Positions 48,401 through 57,335 of a stretch of DNA of 64,000 bases are shown here, piece by piece. The stretch's first letter is position 1; the number at the start of each line of letters is the position of its first letter. Source of the DNA: Tretioscincus oriximinensis. Lineage: Eukaryota > Chordata > Lepidosauria > Squamata > Gymnophthalmidae. The translations under genes were made by a program, and so were the position numbers. The stretch spans positions 742,659-806,658 of the forward strand of contig JAJVDF010000432.1 of assembly GCA_022410635.1 (NCBI GenBank), read 5' to 3'. The notes under the pieces were generated by a model, which worked only from the letters and a program-made list of their open reading frames with translations, was not told where the DNA came from and ran no database searches.

Positions 48401-50194
48401 ACGCCCTGCCCTTTATCAGCTTAAGATCCTCAGGCTCTATAGTCAATCATTAAGGTCCTTCACGTCAGGTTAGTGCAGACGTTTTATTACCCAGATGAAG
48501 CATTGCTAAAATCCCATTCTATGCCAAAGTTGTCTCAAGAGGTTGTGATGTGTGTACTCCAAACTGGAGAATGTCATCTTACATTAGATCAGGTTAGACA
48601 ACCCTCAATGCAAGTCTAGAAACACTCCAAGGTGTGCTTAGTCTTTAATTTATTAACCCTTTCCTTCCAGAAGATTGTGATAGAAAGGCACCAATCTAGC
48701 ACAATCAGAACTCCAAAAGCAATCTAGAAACCATGGGTAGTTTCAGATAGTGTAAGCGAGTCTTCCAGTTGTGCTAGTATGCTTCATCTACGTCATTCCC
48801 TTGCCTAATTGCTGTGAGGAGGACTGAGCTGAGATCAAACCAGGAGGCCTGGCTTGCATATTCTGAACTTGTACAGGACCCTAGGCCAGATTCCTACATC
48901 CAGGATGTAAACAGCTGAGAGCATTCTTCTCTAGACTGGGAGGAAATTCTCTACAATGCATAAACTGCATCCTAANGTTTTTCATTCCATGCAAGGATAA
49001 TGAGGGATCGAAGGAAAAGTTCCCCACACAAGCCTTATCCCTCTCTTACCATCTTCATGGATTAAATTTGTAGCTACTGCCCTAGTATTCCTTTTCTTTG
49101 GGGGGCCAGGCCCTCCATATTGAAGAAGGAATATGAATGAATATATGGATGATAGAGAAAAAAATTTTCTCTATTGCATAACACTAGGACCAGGGGGCAT
49201 TCCTTGAAGCTGATGGGCAGAAGAGTAAGGACAGACAAGGGAAAGTATTTTTTTCACCCAGAGGGTCATCAGCCTTTGGAATTTATTTCCAGAAAAGGTG
49301 GTGTTAGCTAGCAGCCTGGATGGCTTTAACACAGGATTAGACAAGTTCATGGAAGCCGAGGTTATAAATAGCTATTAAGTTGGATGTCTTGATACTGCCT
49401 CCAAGATGGAGCAACAGGCAGTATTCCTGAAATATCATTTGCAGAGCCTCGAGAATAGTTGAAGATTTTGCCTTCTGTTCCAGACTGCCCAGGTGCAATT
49501 GGTGAGCCTCTGTGAGAAACAGAATGCTGGACTAGATGGGCTCTGGCCCCATTCAGCAGGGCTCCTCTTATGTTCTAATTTTCACCTCTAATGTCAAGAA
49601 TGCAGTTTTTCATCATGACACTTCCAGTTTTGCAACATTGGTGGCCTGTAACCACACAGAGAAATATCCTCCTGTACATAAACAATTTTTTTACTGTACT
49701 CCATTTTTTGCTTACATGCATAAACAAACTCTACTTTCTGCTCTAGATTTCTATTCACGTTTACTTCTTGCTTATAATTTAAACACATGTTGACATGTAA
49801 AATGGTGCAAACTTTTTATTTACAACCTCGTTTCCTCCATTTCTAAAGGAGAACTGGTGACATTAGAAATTGTTTTTTAAGCAGACAATTCTGAGGCTGC
49901 CTGGATGCCAAGTAAACGTTTCCCCAGGAAAGAAAAAACAAGGGGAAACCATCTGCTTGTTTCTAGTTTCTCCTGTCAAGTGGGCCTCCTGCCAACAGAT
50001 ATTAGAGTAATTAACCAGAGGAAACAATCTAATACATTCATTATGCAAATCAACAAAGAAAACAGAAAAACACTGACAAATATAGATACCTCTGTTTCTT
50101 GCAGAGTCCCGTGGTTTAAGCACACCATGTCTGGACAAGTAATGGGGGAACCACAACCCTCACGAATAGCCAGCTGCATGTATTGTTTCAGGCA
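27281..50194 (-). CDS. RNF144B: RNF144B, RBR E3 ubiquitin ligase (last six coding exons; 5' end missing)
   Basis: Six minus-strand exons join in frame to 248 codons plus TAA. RBR ligases take ubiquitin from an E2 through RING1, hold it as a thioester on a RING2 cysteine, and pass it to substrate; RNF144 proteins are tail-anchored in membranes. Numbering from the first visible codon: end of RING1 at 1-25 (C20-PDMV-C25); IBR ligands C66, C71, C90, C93, C98, C101, H106, C111; RING2 C138, C141, C156, C159, C164, C167, H179, C185, with catalytic-type C151 in the NEGC motif; hydrophobic segment 203-233, then a short basic Cys/Lys tail. As I recall, human RNF144B has 303 residues, so about 55 N-terminal residues are missing. 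RING2 reads CPVC and FCWYCLQNL, which fits RNF144B better than RNF144A. All 11 visible splice dinucleotides are canonical and there is no internal stop, so the gene looks functional. Confidence 0.95.
27539..27628 (-). CDS. RNF144B: RNF144B exon: end of RING2 and pre-membrane segment
   Basis: 90 bp, exactly 30 codons, phase 0 at both ends. It encodes [20 protein letters not shown] then [10 protein letters not shown]. The His and Cys of RHYDKGPC complete the second zinc site of RING2. Acceptor TATTCAG, donor GTAGGC. Only 117 bp of intron separate it from the terminal coding exon. Confidence 0.96.
27629..29131 (-). other. RNF144B intron
   Basis: 1503-bp intron. Around 28190-28290 are imperfect inverted segments (TTGGATATCCTGGAATAAA against CCAGAATATCCAA) that resemble the MITE at 39290-39586. 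28690-28840 is a pyrimidine-rich tract of C/T runs. No coding content. Confidence 0.6.
29132..29276 (-). CDS. RNF144B: RNF144B exon: RING2 (Rcat) catalytic domain
   Basis: 145 bp: one base to finish Met, then 48 codons. It encodes [10 protein letters not shown] followed by the RING2 core CPVC...[25 protein letters not shown]. The Cys of NEGC sits where RBR ligases carry the thioester-forming cysteine. Acceptor TTCCCTAG, donor GTAAGT (consensus). This is the most conserved part of the gene and the basis of the family call. Confidence 0.97.
29277..30027 (-). other. RNF144B intron
   Basis: 751-bp intron between the RING2 and IBR exons. Spurious frames occur on both strands; nothing else recognised. 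Confidence 0.7.
30028..30232 (-). CDS. RNF144B: RNF144B exon: IBR domain
   Basis: 205 bp. It enters with two bases that complete Glu and leaves with AT, the first two bases of a Met codon. It encodes [15 protein letters not shown] through HLGRTC and QLTVIPHQQ. All eight expected IBR zinc ligands (seven Cys, one His) are present in order. Acceptor TTTTCAG, donor GTAAGA. The last residues (PHQQM, then TLVKA in the next exon) differ from the mammalian linker as I remember it, while the zinc-binding core is conserved. Confidence 0.95.
30301..30500. repeat. probable DNA-transposon-derived repeat in RNF144B intron
   Basis: CAACAAATTAGAATACCATG, then GTGAAACTCATATATTA and ATTATGGCTCAGATCATGAA, then ATCAGTATCTCAGAATATTG. 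The word order matches a DNA-transposon repeat I recall from several vertebrates. No clean terminal repeats, so classification is tentative. Confidence 0.35.
30621..30927 (-). mobile_element. tRNA-derived SINE (copy 1), minus strand, (CTT)n tail
   Basis: Reading minus: a tRNA-like head with box-A-like sequence (30904-30920; TGGCTCAGTTGCTTAGG on minus) and a box B GGGTTTCGAAGCCC (30864-30876), then a body ending in AAGCAGCTTTGAGTCCC and a (TTC)n tail (plus-strand AGAAGAAGAAG). It lies in the intron between the IBR exon and the RING1-IBR linker exon of RNF144B, in the gene's orientation. Close match to the copy at 36814-37135. Confidence 0.8.
30967..31027 (-). CDS. RNF144B: RNF144B exon: RING1-IBR linker
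   Basis: 61 bp: 20 codons plus one base. It encodes [20 protein letters not shown] and the first base of a Glu codon. Acceptor TTTCAG, donor GTATGA. The [13 protein letters not shown] helix between RING1 and IBR is characteristic of the RNF144 family. The exon is too short to be found as an open frame and was recognised from the protein match and the phase fit with both neighbours. A 19,062-bp intron precedes it and a 734-bp intron follows. Confidence 0.93.
31028..31744 (-). other. start of the 19-kb RNF144B intron
   Basis: No repeat or coding content recognised in this first part of intron 31028-50089. Confidence 0.5.
31745..31895 (-). mobile_element. degraded tRNA-derived SINE, second family
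   Basis: GGCGGCTCACATAGC..., ACAACAAACACCCTGTGAAGTAGGC, GATTGGCCCAAAGTCATGC. This is the reverse complement of the squamate SINE body (GGCCAGTCAC..., CTCACAGGGTTGTTGTGAGG type). The tRNA head on the right side is eroded. Confidence 0.5.
32535..32712 (-). mobile_element. degraded tRNA-derived SINE, second family
   Basis: TTACAACAATCCTGTGAAGA, GCATGGCCAAGTAATAATTC, AACCTAGGGAT and a final CACTCAAGCCTCTGCATTATGG parallel the element at 31745 and 38228. The minus-strand head should contain box B near AACCTAGG. Diverged copy. Confidence 0.45.
32713..34221 (-). other. RNF144B intron, mostly unrecognised
   Basis: 32940-33075 contains AACAGGACATTCT and TCTAGGCTGACCA, possibly another TAGGCTGACC-type MITE remnant. 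A tandem duplication ATACAAGTGAGTAATACC (two units) lies at 33218-33256. Nothing else supported. Confidence 0.35.
34222..34338 (+). mobile_element. CR1 3' UTR fragment
   Basis: TTTGCTTTCCTCTGTTCAGA through GATCCAGTATGGCTCTTCTT and ATGTTCTTATG: the last ~115 bp of the CR1 subfamily at 20381 and 22165, with the octamer-like tail intact. Confidence 0.9.
34339..36793 (-). other. RNF144B intron, nothing firm
   Basis: AT-rich sequence. 35545-35605 (AATCACTCTGAGTAATTAGA...GTATACAAACAAATT) resembles a LINE/SINE 3' end. No gene content. Confidence 0.35.
36794..37188 (+). mobile_element. CR1 3' tail split by a SINE
   Basis: The left piece ends GGAATGCTGGACTAGA (to 36813). The right piece starts CTAGATGGGCTCTGACCC (37136) and ends TTATGTTCTTATGTTCT. 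Together they read as an uninterrupted CR1 terminus, so the SINE at 36814-37135 inserted into an existing CR1 copy. Confidence 0.85.
36814..37135 (-). mobile_element. tRNA-derived SINE (copy 2) nested in CR1
   Basis: Minus-strand box A TAGCTCAGTTGCTTA within 37111-37128 and box B GGTTTCGAAGCC (37073-37084), a body shared with copy 1, and a (TTC)n tail seen on plus as AGAAGAAGAAG from 36811. It is flanked by CTAGA at 36809-36813 and 37136-37140, consistent with a short target-site duplication. By eye it differs from copy 1 at only a limited number of positions. Confidence 0.88.
37480..37615. mobile_element. hairpin MITE with long imperfect arms
   Basis: Two arms of about 65 bp are reverse complements with a loop of only a few bases: CTGTATCTCGG against CCGAGATACAG at the ends, and ACATGCTGGTGTAGACTATG against CATAGT...CTACACTGGCATGT nearer the centre. 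Same family as 24390-24568. The RNA or single strand would form a long hairpin. Confidence 0.7.
37880..37990. repeat. diverged member of the hairpin MITE family
   Basis: CACACTAGTGTAAATCGTGACAG... and GGACTTATAATAGTGTGCA occupy the places of the central arms in 37480-37615. More decayed. Confidence 0.4.
38008..38186 (-). mobile_element. CR1 3' UTR fragment
   Basis: Starts CATAAGAACATAAGAAGAGC, CATACTGGATCAGGCC on plus, the reverse complement of the CR1 3' terminus, and continues to GCAAATGGTATTTCAAGAGT. About 175 bp, 5'-truncated. Confidence 0.9.
38228..38465 (-). mobile_element. tRNA-derived SINE, second family
   Basis: The minus-strand head GGTTAGAGTGCCAGACTC is box-A-like, with GGATCGATTTTGCAC as a decayed box B. 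The body contains the CTCAGC/TACTT block and the 3' end GAAAAGTGGGGTATAAAAGC. Best-preserved copy of the family seen at 31745 and 32535. N at 38348. Confidence 0.65.
38470..38745 (-). mobile_element. CR1 ORF2 C-terminal fragment, other subfamily
   Basis: Minus frame [26 protein letters not shown] corresponds to the CR1 C-terminal region (SLE-FK-LDKFM). Sequence is clearly different from the 20381 subfamily. Confidence 0.6.
39290..39586. mobile_element. MITE with 13-bp terminal repeats, carrying a nested hAT
   Basis: Ends TGCATCCAGATGT (39290-39302) and ACATCTGGATGCA (39574-39586), an exact inverted pair. Without the nested insertion it would be about 126 bp. The interior near 39535-39570 (GGAATATCCATG...ATTCCAGAATTTCC) resembles sequences at 17951 and 28190, suggesting a small family. 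Confidence 0.6.
39320..39482. mobile_element. hAT MITE with 8-bp target-site duplication
   Basis: 163 bp, from CAGTGATTCCCAAA to TTTGGGAATCACTG, a 14-bp perfect inverted terminus. It is flanked by CTCTATAC (39312-39319) and CTCTACAC (39483-39490), an 8-bp duplication with one mismatch, as hAT transposases make. C-rich interior, no coding capacity. Confidence 0.85.
39786..39820. repeat. half copy of the short mariner-like MITE
   Basis: TTAAAGTGTTCCCTTAATTG, then TTCTGAGCAGTATA, the right arm of the element at 21272-21353. The left arm is not visible. Confidence 0.5.
39897..40061 (+). mobile_element. CR1 3' UTR fragment, diverged
   Basis: GAAATACCATTTGCAGGGAA, AGATTGCCCAGG, GAATGCTGGACTAGATG and a final TTCTTATGTTCTTG match the CR1 tail with substitutions. 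Confidence 0.8.
40538..41055 (-). mobile_element. CR1 ORF2 C-terminus and 3' UTR
   Basis: Reverse complement carries the CR1 blocks in order: [12 protein letters not shown] start, [17 protein letters not shown] (from TTATACACTTCAATCAGATC), [17 protein letters not shown] and [11 protein letters not shown], then the UTR. Heavily mutated. Same subfamily as 20381. Confidence 0.75.
41056..42585 (-). other. RNF144B intron, nothing recognised
   Basis: AT-rich; no supported feature. Confidence 0.4.
42586..42730. repeat. polypyrimidine tract
   Basis: Nearly pure C/T on the plus strand (CCTCCCCCCCCCTTCCTCCC and similar). It creates three overlapping low-complexity plus-strand frames that are not genes. 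It can adopt triplex-type structures. Confidence 0.75.
42731..44523 (-). other. RNF144B intron, mostly unrecognised
   Basis: A diverged piece of the (TTC)n-tailed SINE is visible at about 43520-43643 (GCAGTTTCTTGCTTTCAAAC...). Otherwise no supported features. Confidence 0.35.
44524..46005 (-). mobile_element. CR1 LINE, RT domain to 3' end, second subfamily
   Basis: About 1.5 kb on the minus strand. Conceptual frames: [15 protein letters not shown] (near 45950), [20 protein letters not shown] (45590), [20 protein letters not shown] and [15 protein letters not shown] (45090-45180), WNSLPQKMV and LEVFKKR (44650). The 3' end GGGTTGGACTCGATGACCCT, then CCTTCCAACTCTGATTTTGT resembles the classical amniote CR1 terminus, unlike the TTCTTATG tail of the other subfamily. 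Stops and shifts make it inactive. Confidence 0.88.
46006..47809 (-). other. RNF144B intron, nothing recognised
   Basis: AT-rich. A 21-bp tandem duplication (AGTGAACTTTAATTTCAATC twice) lies at 46783-46822, and a (CT)n run near 47616-47632. Confidence 0.45.
47810..48003 (+). mobile_element. CR1-related 3' end fragment
   Basis: GGTTGGAGAGACAGGAAGGA, TTGAACTAGATGGGCCATGA and GGTTCCTCTTATGTTC parallel CR1 3' UTRs. Diverged variant similar to 53945 and 57165. Confidence 0.6.
49150..49578 (+). mobile_element. CR1 ORF2 end and 3' UTR
   Basis: ACTAGGACCAGGGGGCATTC, AAGCTGATGGGCAGA, GAGGGTCATCAGCCTTTGGA and the tail TGGACTAGATGGGCTCTGGC, CTCCTCTTATGTTCT. Follows the last ~430 bp of the 22165 copy with indels. 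It lies about 0.5 kb downstream (gene sense) of an RNF144B exon. Confidence 0.85.
50090..50194 (-). CDS. RNF144B: RNF144B exon: end of RING1
   Basis: 105 bp, 35 codons, phase 0 at both ends. It begins [15 protein letters not shown] and ends HGTLQETE. The acceptor is TTTTTAG and the donor is GTATCT, which is weaker than consensus. The C-PDMV-C pair supplies late zinc ligands of RING1. The other RING1 cysteines would be in the preceding exon, which I could not find between 50195 and 64000. The plus-strand open frame over this exon is an antisense shadow. Confidence 0.95.
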
Positions 50195-53100
50195 CTAAAA
50201 ATGAAGGCAGGTTTTTATAAATTTCAGATTGTATTAACAACTTACACTACAGTCATAGTTAATGTTATTGAAGCAAAGAGAATGCAGGAACATCAATTAT
50301 GGATGAACTGATCCTCCCGTCTGTTCACATCAAGACAGTGAAAGGCATTACCCTACATTTTCCCATAATGAAGAATAAATATCCAAACAATTGAGATGCA
50401 TAGTAGCATCATAAGGGCTTATCTGCCACACATGTTGCTGTCAATAGGGTCATGGCAGCATTCTAATGGTGCATTCTTACATTTTTCCTCATATAGTCCA
50501 ATGGTATTTTCTTTGTAGTGATACCACAGTGCTATGATGCCCTGCCAGGATATCTAGATGGATATACAGGGTTGTTGTTTTTTTGCAATACCTTTAACAA
50601 GAATAGTCTTTGCAGGATATTGATTTCTATTGTCAGGATTATGGAGTGACCTCACAGAGAAGCTGCTGGACTATGCAAAGATCAGAGGGGTTTTGTTTTT
50701 TAAAAAGGAAAGGCAGCAGATTGTATTGTGCAAATACACCAAAATAATTCTGCTTGTAGAATGACAAAATGACAGTGTAAGACCTTTTTCATGCAATAAG
50801 GGGAAATAATAAAAAGGAGAACAATTTGAATGCAGCCTACTTTTACTTTTTCTTCTCATGCTATAATGTTTGTCTAAACATATTGAGGAGCAGCATGCAG
50901 CAAGAAAGCCCAGTAACATGTGACAGTAAGCAATGGCAAGAGATTATCCAGTTGTCCTGTTGCAGGTGCCATGCTTTCAAAACCCATGTTTATGGACAGA
51001 CTTGAATTAAGACTGAAACAAAGGGGGAATCCAAGGGGTTCTGTCCCAGTGAAATTCTGTTCCAGCTATTACAGTCCGATCATTCCTGACACCATCCTTC
51101 CTATGACTTAAGAGGTAGCCTCAAACAACAGACAGACAACAGCAACACTAGTCCAAATTGGAATTTAATTTTGGTGAGCAACCTGCTTGCAAAGAAATGT
51201 TTTATGCCATTAACAAAAGCTGATGATTGTAATCTAAGAACTTACCACGGAGAAATGCTAGATCATCACAGAATGCTGGCATTTTCCCAGAACAGAGGCC
51301 ACCAGACATAGCACCACTTAAATTTCTAAGAAATCATGGCAACCAAATCCATTTCTTTTGTTGCTTTTTTTTTTTACATCATGCAGTGTGCATCTGGACA
51401 TTGCTTATGATACAATGTGAAAAGGACCTCAACAGACAATCATCTGGCTACATGTCAGAACAGTAAAGGGATTTCCTGCACTATTTTTACTTCGGATTTT
51501 GAAATTGCTAGCACAGCAGTGCCTTACTGGTACTCTCTGCAGGTCTCACAACAATTTCAGCAACTTGATGATGTAACAATATCTTCAGCCCAGCCTCATC
51601 TATCACACACACACCCCTGGTAATTGTTTTCAATATAAAGTGTAGATTATGAGTTGCATTGTGTTAGTTAGCACGTTAATTGCCTTGCAAGGTCTTATTT
51701 GGTATGGCCCCCACTATAAGTACTGATAAATAATAGGCATTTGGATAAATGGCTCTTTCATATTAAATTAATGTAAATAAGATGGAAGGTCCCGTATGAA
51801 ATTTAGGCTGCTATCACTTCCCTCAGGAAACATTATGTTTAGAGTGATATATATTTGAATGAGCAACCTTTACTACGTTATCCCAATAAAGACCCTCAAA
51901 GGAACACAAAAGAGAACTCAACTTCAAACTATTAGCAGATACAAAATAACAGAAATGGGTACATTTATAATGTCTCACTGGCTAGGTACACCAATAGCCT
52001 ACATAAAAATTCCTGTCCAGATCCAAGCCTTACTCCCCCAGCAATAGTCAGTATCTCTCATATGAAGATTCACTCTTATGGTTTATGCACATATTTAACA
52101 GTTAACAACAACCTGTTAGCTCACTTCCCTCTCTCTAAACTCCTCCCCTCTAAAGTCCTCTGCTTCTTAAAAGAGCCACATCTTAATTTAGACTAGCCTC
52201 ATCACAATGGTATTTTAAACACCTCTGAAAGCTTTCATAAGAGCAAATTGTTTGTGAGCATTTCAGATAATTTTAAAATCTTGACATGGCACATTGTTTT
52301 TGAGTACTATTCTGTTCAGCCTCACTCATATGCANCAGAGTGATGGGAGTTGGGCCAGTCACTAGTAGGGCTAGATAATGCCTTGGGTGATATATGGACC
52401 AGAACAACTATGGTGGTTCTGGTCCAGCAGGAACAAAATATTAAACTGCTCCAAGGAAAGTGAGTGCAGAAGCAGTCTCTGACTATTACAACTGGAAGTT
52501 GTAATTATATAAGCACAAACATAGATCAAAGACAAACACAAGGAGTGCATTCTTGGCTGATGTATTAACTTTTCATCTTGTGTACAGCTTTATATATATT
52601 GTATCATTGCATCAACTTTTACAATCTTAAATGAACATCCAGAAATACCTGTCAGAAAACAGCATTGTTATGCAAGATTCAGGTTCTTTTCGAGCTTTAT
52701 TCTAGATTACAAACTGGAATAGAGGTCTGTCATCTGCATGCTGGTACAGGCCTTGTGAAACTCTGTTTTTGCCCCTGGAAATCTTAGATTATAGGGCTAG
52801 GACTGTAAGACACGGCAGTGCTATCTGAGACATTGGAACATAAATTTTCCACCTTTTAAGTAGTTCTCGCAATCAATTTAAAATTGCATGCTTTTTAGAA
52901 ATACAATTCGCACATACAACATTCCACCAGTCTTCTTTTCCATTGCATTTTCTAAGCCTGACTCTTTCAAAAAACAGATCTGTTTGGAAGACATTTGAGT
53001 TCTCAAACAAAAGAATCGAGGGAAGAAAGGAACTCTCTCCTTTCCAGCTGCTTTTAAGTTAAGAATTACTCTTCTTCCAAACAATTTTTTGTTGTTGGAG

Positions 53101-53930
53101 TTCAGCTATGTGAGAGAAGAGAAAAAGCTTAACATCTGTGTGACCATTTTAAACAAAAGGGAAGCAATGAGGAAAGAGTTAAGGTGTACTTCTGCAGTCA
53201 CTTCTGTGCTCAAAATTTCCATCAACTCTTGAGAATTCATTTGTGTGCCATGTATAGTCTGAGAGACAGTGTGCTCTAATCTCATGTTGCTAGGTAATGG
53301 CTCAACAAGGCACTTGTACGCCTCTCACTACAAGTCCATGTTATTACTTAAAACCACTTATTGGACATTTTCTCCCACATCCACAACAAAAATGGCAGGT
53401 ATTAGTACACCATGTGGGCCTTTTCAAAAGCATCTAGTCTTTCTTTCAACATATATCATTAATTTCCTTAACTTCAGCACTTATAAAGACATCCAGCTGA
53501 TTAACTGAAATTCAAAAAAGCAAAGGAAAAAAACACAATTACTGTAAACGTTTTCACATCTTCTTTTAACTAGGAAGTTTCAACATTTAGGTTCTCCACC
53601 ACGCTAATTTCACAAAAGCTAAAAATGATTTATCTTGATTAGTGTATCAACTGGAGACTACTTGCGAATACTAGTTAATCAGGCACAGACAAATTACTTT
53701 TCTATAATGCAAAAAAGCTGTATATATTTTCCCAATATACATCACCACCAAAGACTCAAGCTCAACTGGATATTATTTACTCTCTTTATGCAAAAAATAC
53801 GAAGTTCTTATAATATATAAAACAACACACACAATGACAGCATACATTAAAGCCTATTATGATGAAAATAGTTACAAATATTGACATTATATACCACATT
53901 CATGGCTCCTACTATTGATGCCCAAGTATT
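50195..53930 (-). other. upstream RNF144B intron, mostly unrecognised
   Basis: No coding exon found on the minus strand. Around 52690-52790 (ATTCTAGATTACAAACTGGA, CATCTGCATGCTGGTACAGG) is a remnant of the hairpin MITE family. The rest is AT-rich without supported features. Confidence 0.4.
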
Positions 53931-53944
53931 ACCTTCACATTGGA

Positions 53945-54110
53945 GAGATAGGAAGGCGTTTAAAGGCCATTTGCAGGAAGTTGAGAGCAGGTGAAGATTT
54001 TGCCTTTGTCTTCTACTTGAGAATATATTGAATGATTTATTAGACCACGTGTGAAATGGATGCTGGACTACTTAGGAGGAACCCCACTGGATCAGGTTAT
54101 AACCTATGTT
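53945..54110 (+). mobile_element. CR1-related 3' end fragment, diverged
   Basis: AGAGATAGGAAGGCGTTTAA, GCAGGTGAAGATTTTGCC, GGATGCTGGACTACTTAGG, CACTGGATCAGGTTATAACC. Old variant of the CR1 UTR. Confidence 0.5.
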
Positions 54111-56944
54111 AGGGATCCAAGACAGAGCTTTGTCTTTTTTAATAAGTNTGAACAAGTAGTTCTCCATGAGGTACCGCCATTAGAAGTGGCATCTCATAGA
54201 TAGATTTAGGATTATTTGTCTTTTTAATTAACTCAAGAAGCTAAACATCAAAGTAAATCAGTACCAAATTGAGGACACATCTGCATGATGATGTACAAGG
54301 CATGACCTTCCAAGTAATGAAAAGTTTTACAGTGTTCTATTCAAGCAATTTAGCATTAATGCCACATGTTGTGTCAGCCTAGGTGAGTTCATAGAGAGAG
54401 AAAAAAAGGCAATAAGCAACTTAGTTGTCTCACCAACCGAATTTCCTGTCTAATCGTTCTACTCAGNTTTTAAAATTTGCACAGATGGACTCTTTTTTAG
54501 GGTATTATTTCCCATGATTATTTTATTTTAAATTTATTATATTCAGATACTGATTGCATTTATCCAAGATGCTCTTCAGAAACATATTTTGAATCCATCT
54601 TCAATCCTGAAAATTTTCCTCCTGGTTTTATCCAGTTCTTCAGGACCAAAGGGATGGATTCACAGTATATGTTGGAACAGATCTTGAGAGCTAATTAGTC
54701 TCTAATCTTTAACCTAAGACCTATGACACGGTCAAGGATATCTTTTAAAAAAGCTAGATTATGTATGAAACTTATTATGGTAATCGTTTGTTCATTTATC
54801 ATGGTAATACCATGAGAAAACAGATATGTAGTATGATTATGAAGTGTTTCTGAAAGTAGAACATGTTCCNTTAAAATTAATGCATTAGTTAAAATTAGTT
54901 TCACTAATATTTTTATTTTCTATGCATCTGTATCTAGTCAGTTCGTGAAAAGTCTGGATTAATGCAGATATACTGTACATTAGTTAATAAAACATTCAGT
55001 GGTCAGCACATAATTATTTTTTCTATATGAAACATGTCCTTTTACTGTGGATCATGCACTATATAACAAGCTCATATTACAGGTCAGAAGTTCTACAGTA
55101 TTTCTCAAGAAAAGGCAAAGCAGTTGCCAAAATCTGGTATTGACTGTGGGCAATGTGTATATCAGTATGTGTACAGAGAGAGAGAGAGAGAAAGAAAGAG
55201 AGAGAATGAAGCCTTTCCTAAAATCATCAAAGAATAGTGACACCAAGTTAAAAGCATTTGTCAAGGAAACTGCACTTAGGTATCCTTTTCAAGTACAAAG
55301 AAATAATGTGAGCATATATTATCAAATATACAGTGCCTTCATCCATTGTTAAATATGAAGCATTATTTTAAAATAAAGGACAGGTATTAGAATAGAGGGG
55401 AATTGAGGTTCTTGCAGATTCTTGTCTTCACATTAGCTGTACCTTTGCTCTCCCTAACAACACACATTTTTTTGTTCTTATTACCTATAGGATGTGTACC
55501 TGTAATTTCAACAGAAGCAAACTATCAACAGAACCCCTCTAAGGTCATTCATACATTGTGTCCACAAACAAGACATGGAATGTGGAGCAAAACTCTTGCT
55601 GTCTTTGCTCTGGTTGCTTTACTACACACAAATTGAAGAGTCAAAGTGTGTATATGCAAACAATAAGGGAAAATGCCTGCAAAACAGAATAACTTCCTCA
55701 TTTCATTCAGACACAAACCTGGTGCAAAGATGGAAGGCATTTCTTATTCTCCAAACTTTGGCAGTTACAGAATGAAATATTTGCAGCAACTAAGATTTTG
55801 ATGTTTTATCCTTCAGACTAGCAAATTAGACTGAAATTTGCTACTTAAATATAACAGCTAACTGGCATGGGCAGAAATCCCCCCTCCTTGCTTTCCCAGT
55901 AATTCCTCTCCTCATCTGTTATTATAGTGGGGAACAGGGTGAATGAGACCATGATCTATCCTCAGTCTGTTTTTCATGCCTGCATCTGGAGTATCACTAT
56001 AAGGGTATATAATATGCAGGACAGGTGGACAAATCTTCAAGTGTGGCCAAGATGTGGCCTTAATGCATTGCATAGATGCAGTTTTCCATTCCAATGAAAC
56101 TAGTTGTTTTCCCAAATCTTAAAGTGCCAGTATCCAAAGTCCTTGTCATCAGGACAGCAGGGTTCAAACGCACTACACCCAAGGGACAACAAAACTAAAA
56201 CATTTATTTCTTATTATATACAGGATGACATGGTCACAGACTAGCCAACTCTTTATAGGCCTCAGAAAAATCGTTTAAGCTTTCATGTCCACCTCAAGAT
56301 GAACTGTAAGTAGCCCTGATTGAAAGGGCATAAAACAAATCACTACACAATTCTTCCAAAAATCAGGATACATTCCAGAAAGTTACATTTTCTTCTACTT
56401 TGTTACTGAGATAAGAAAATTTATTGTCCTTAATATCTCCTGAAAGGCTCAGCTGCAAATACTGAAAGCATTTCACAACCATGAGTTTCAAAAGAAACTA
56501 AGTTCACTTAGGGTTTCTAGCAAAGACTTGTTAAGAGTTGACTTAAATCGTGTGTTTGAAGTTATGAGCTGGAGATAGGAAATATTTTTCAGACATGGAC
56601 GCTACTTCGAGAAGAATCCTTCCCTTCCTCCACTTTATGATGATGTCCTTAAGCCCTTTTTGTTTCACTGTCTCAGATGTGAGGATGTGCACAAATGAGT
56701 TCACTATGATGTTCATGGCAAACAAACCCATCAAGGAAGTTCAGATTTGCAATGCCTGGCAAAGGAAGGGTGAGAGGTAGGAATGCAGTTACCAAAGTGA
56801 AAGGTTAACTCATTTGCCAGCATTATCTTCCCTAGTCCTGCAGATTTCCTTCTTAGCAGGTTTCACAGCCAGGAGAAAGTGGGTCTTCACAAATCTCTAC
56901 AGTAATGTCATCACGCAATATGACAGAAGTTAGGCACTTACTAG
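54111..56944. other. non-coding, otherwise nothing recognised
   Basis: AT-rich; no supported gene. No match to the missing first coding exon of RNF144B was seen. Confidence 0.35.
55170..55206. repeat. (GA)n microsatellite
   Basis: GAGAGAGAGAGAGAGAAAG run on plus; in one frame it encodes an ERERE string, which is not a real protein segment. Confidence 0.8.
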
Positions 56945-57335
56945 ATCACAACCAGGAGGAATTCTTTGAAGTTGATGGGCAAGAGAATTAGATCACCAAA
57001 GGATAGTACTTTTTTTTCAAGATTACAGATTTATGGAATTTATAACCATAAGAAATGTTGACAGCAATTACCCTGGATAGCTTTGTAAAAAGATTAGTCA
57101 AATTAACAGAGGGCATATTTATCAATGGCTATCATAATGGACATTGATCTTAGATACTNTCCCTAGGTTGGAGAGGCAGGCAAGATGCCTCTAAATGCCA
57201 GTTACAGGTAAAGTTCGCCTTCTTCTGCTGTTTTAGAATGGCCAGAAGAAGTTGCTAATACACTGTATGATAAAGGATACTGGATTAGAAGGGCTATGAT
57301 CTGGTCCAGCTGGGCTACCCATATGTTCTTGAGTC
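56945..57335 (+). mobile_element. CR1 ORF2 end and 3' UTR, diverged
   Basis: GGAGGAATTCTTTGAAGTTG, ATGGAATTTATAACC, CTGGATAGCTTTGT, GGTTGGAGAGGCAGGCAAGA and the end TCTGGTCCAGCTGGGCTACC, ATGTTCTTG follow the CR1 layout. Confidence 0.65.

Noticed and set aside
49905..50198. 97-codon plus-strand frame and 97-codon minus frame at 49863-50156
   Set aside because: Both overlap the RNF144B exon 50090-50194 in the wrong strand or frame.
52555..52585. Possible missing RNF144B exon (minus SQECTPC reads like the QEC segment)
   Set aside because: The preceding in-frame codons contain a stop and do not match RING1; coincidence.
55047..55352. 101-codon plus-strand frame with EREREKERE
   Set aside because: The charged run is a translated (GA)n microsatellite.
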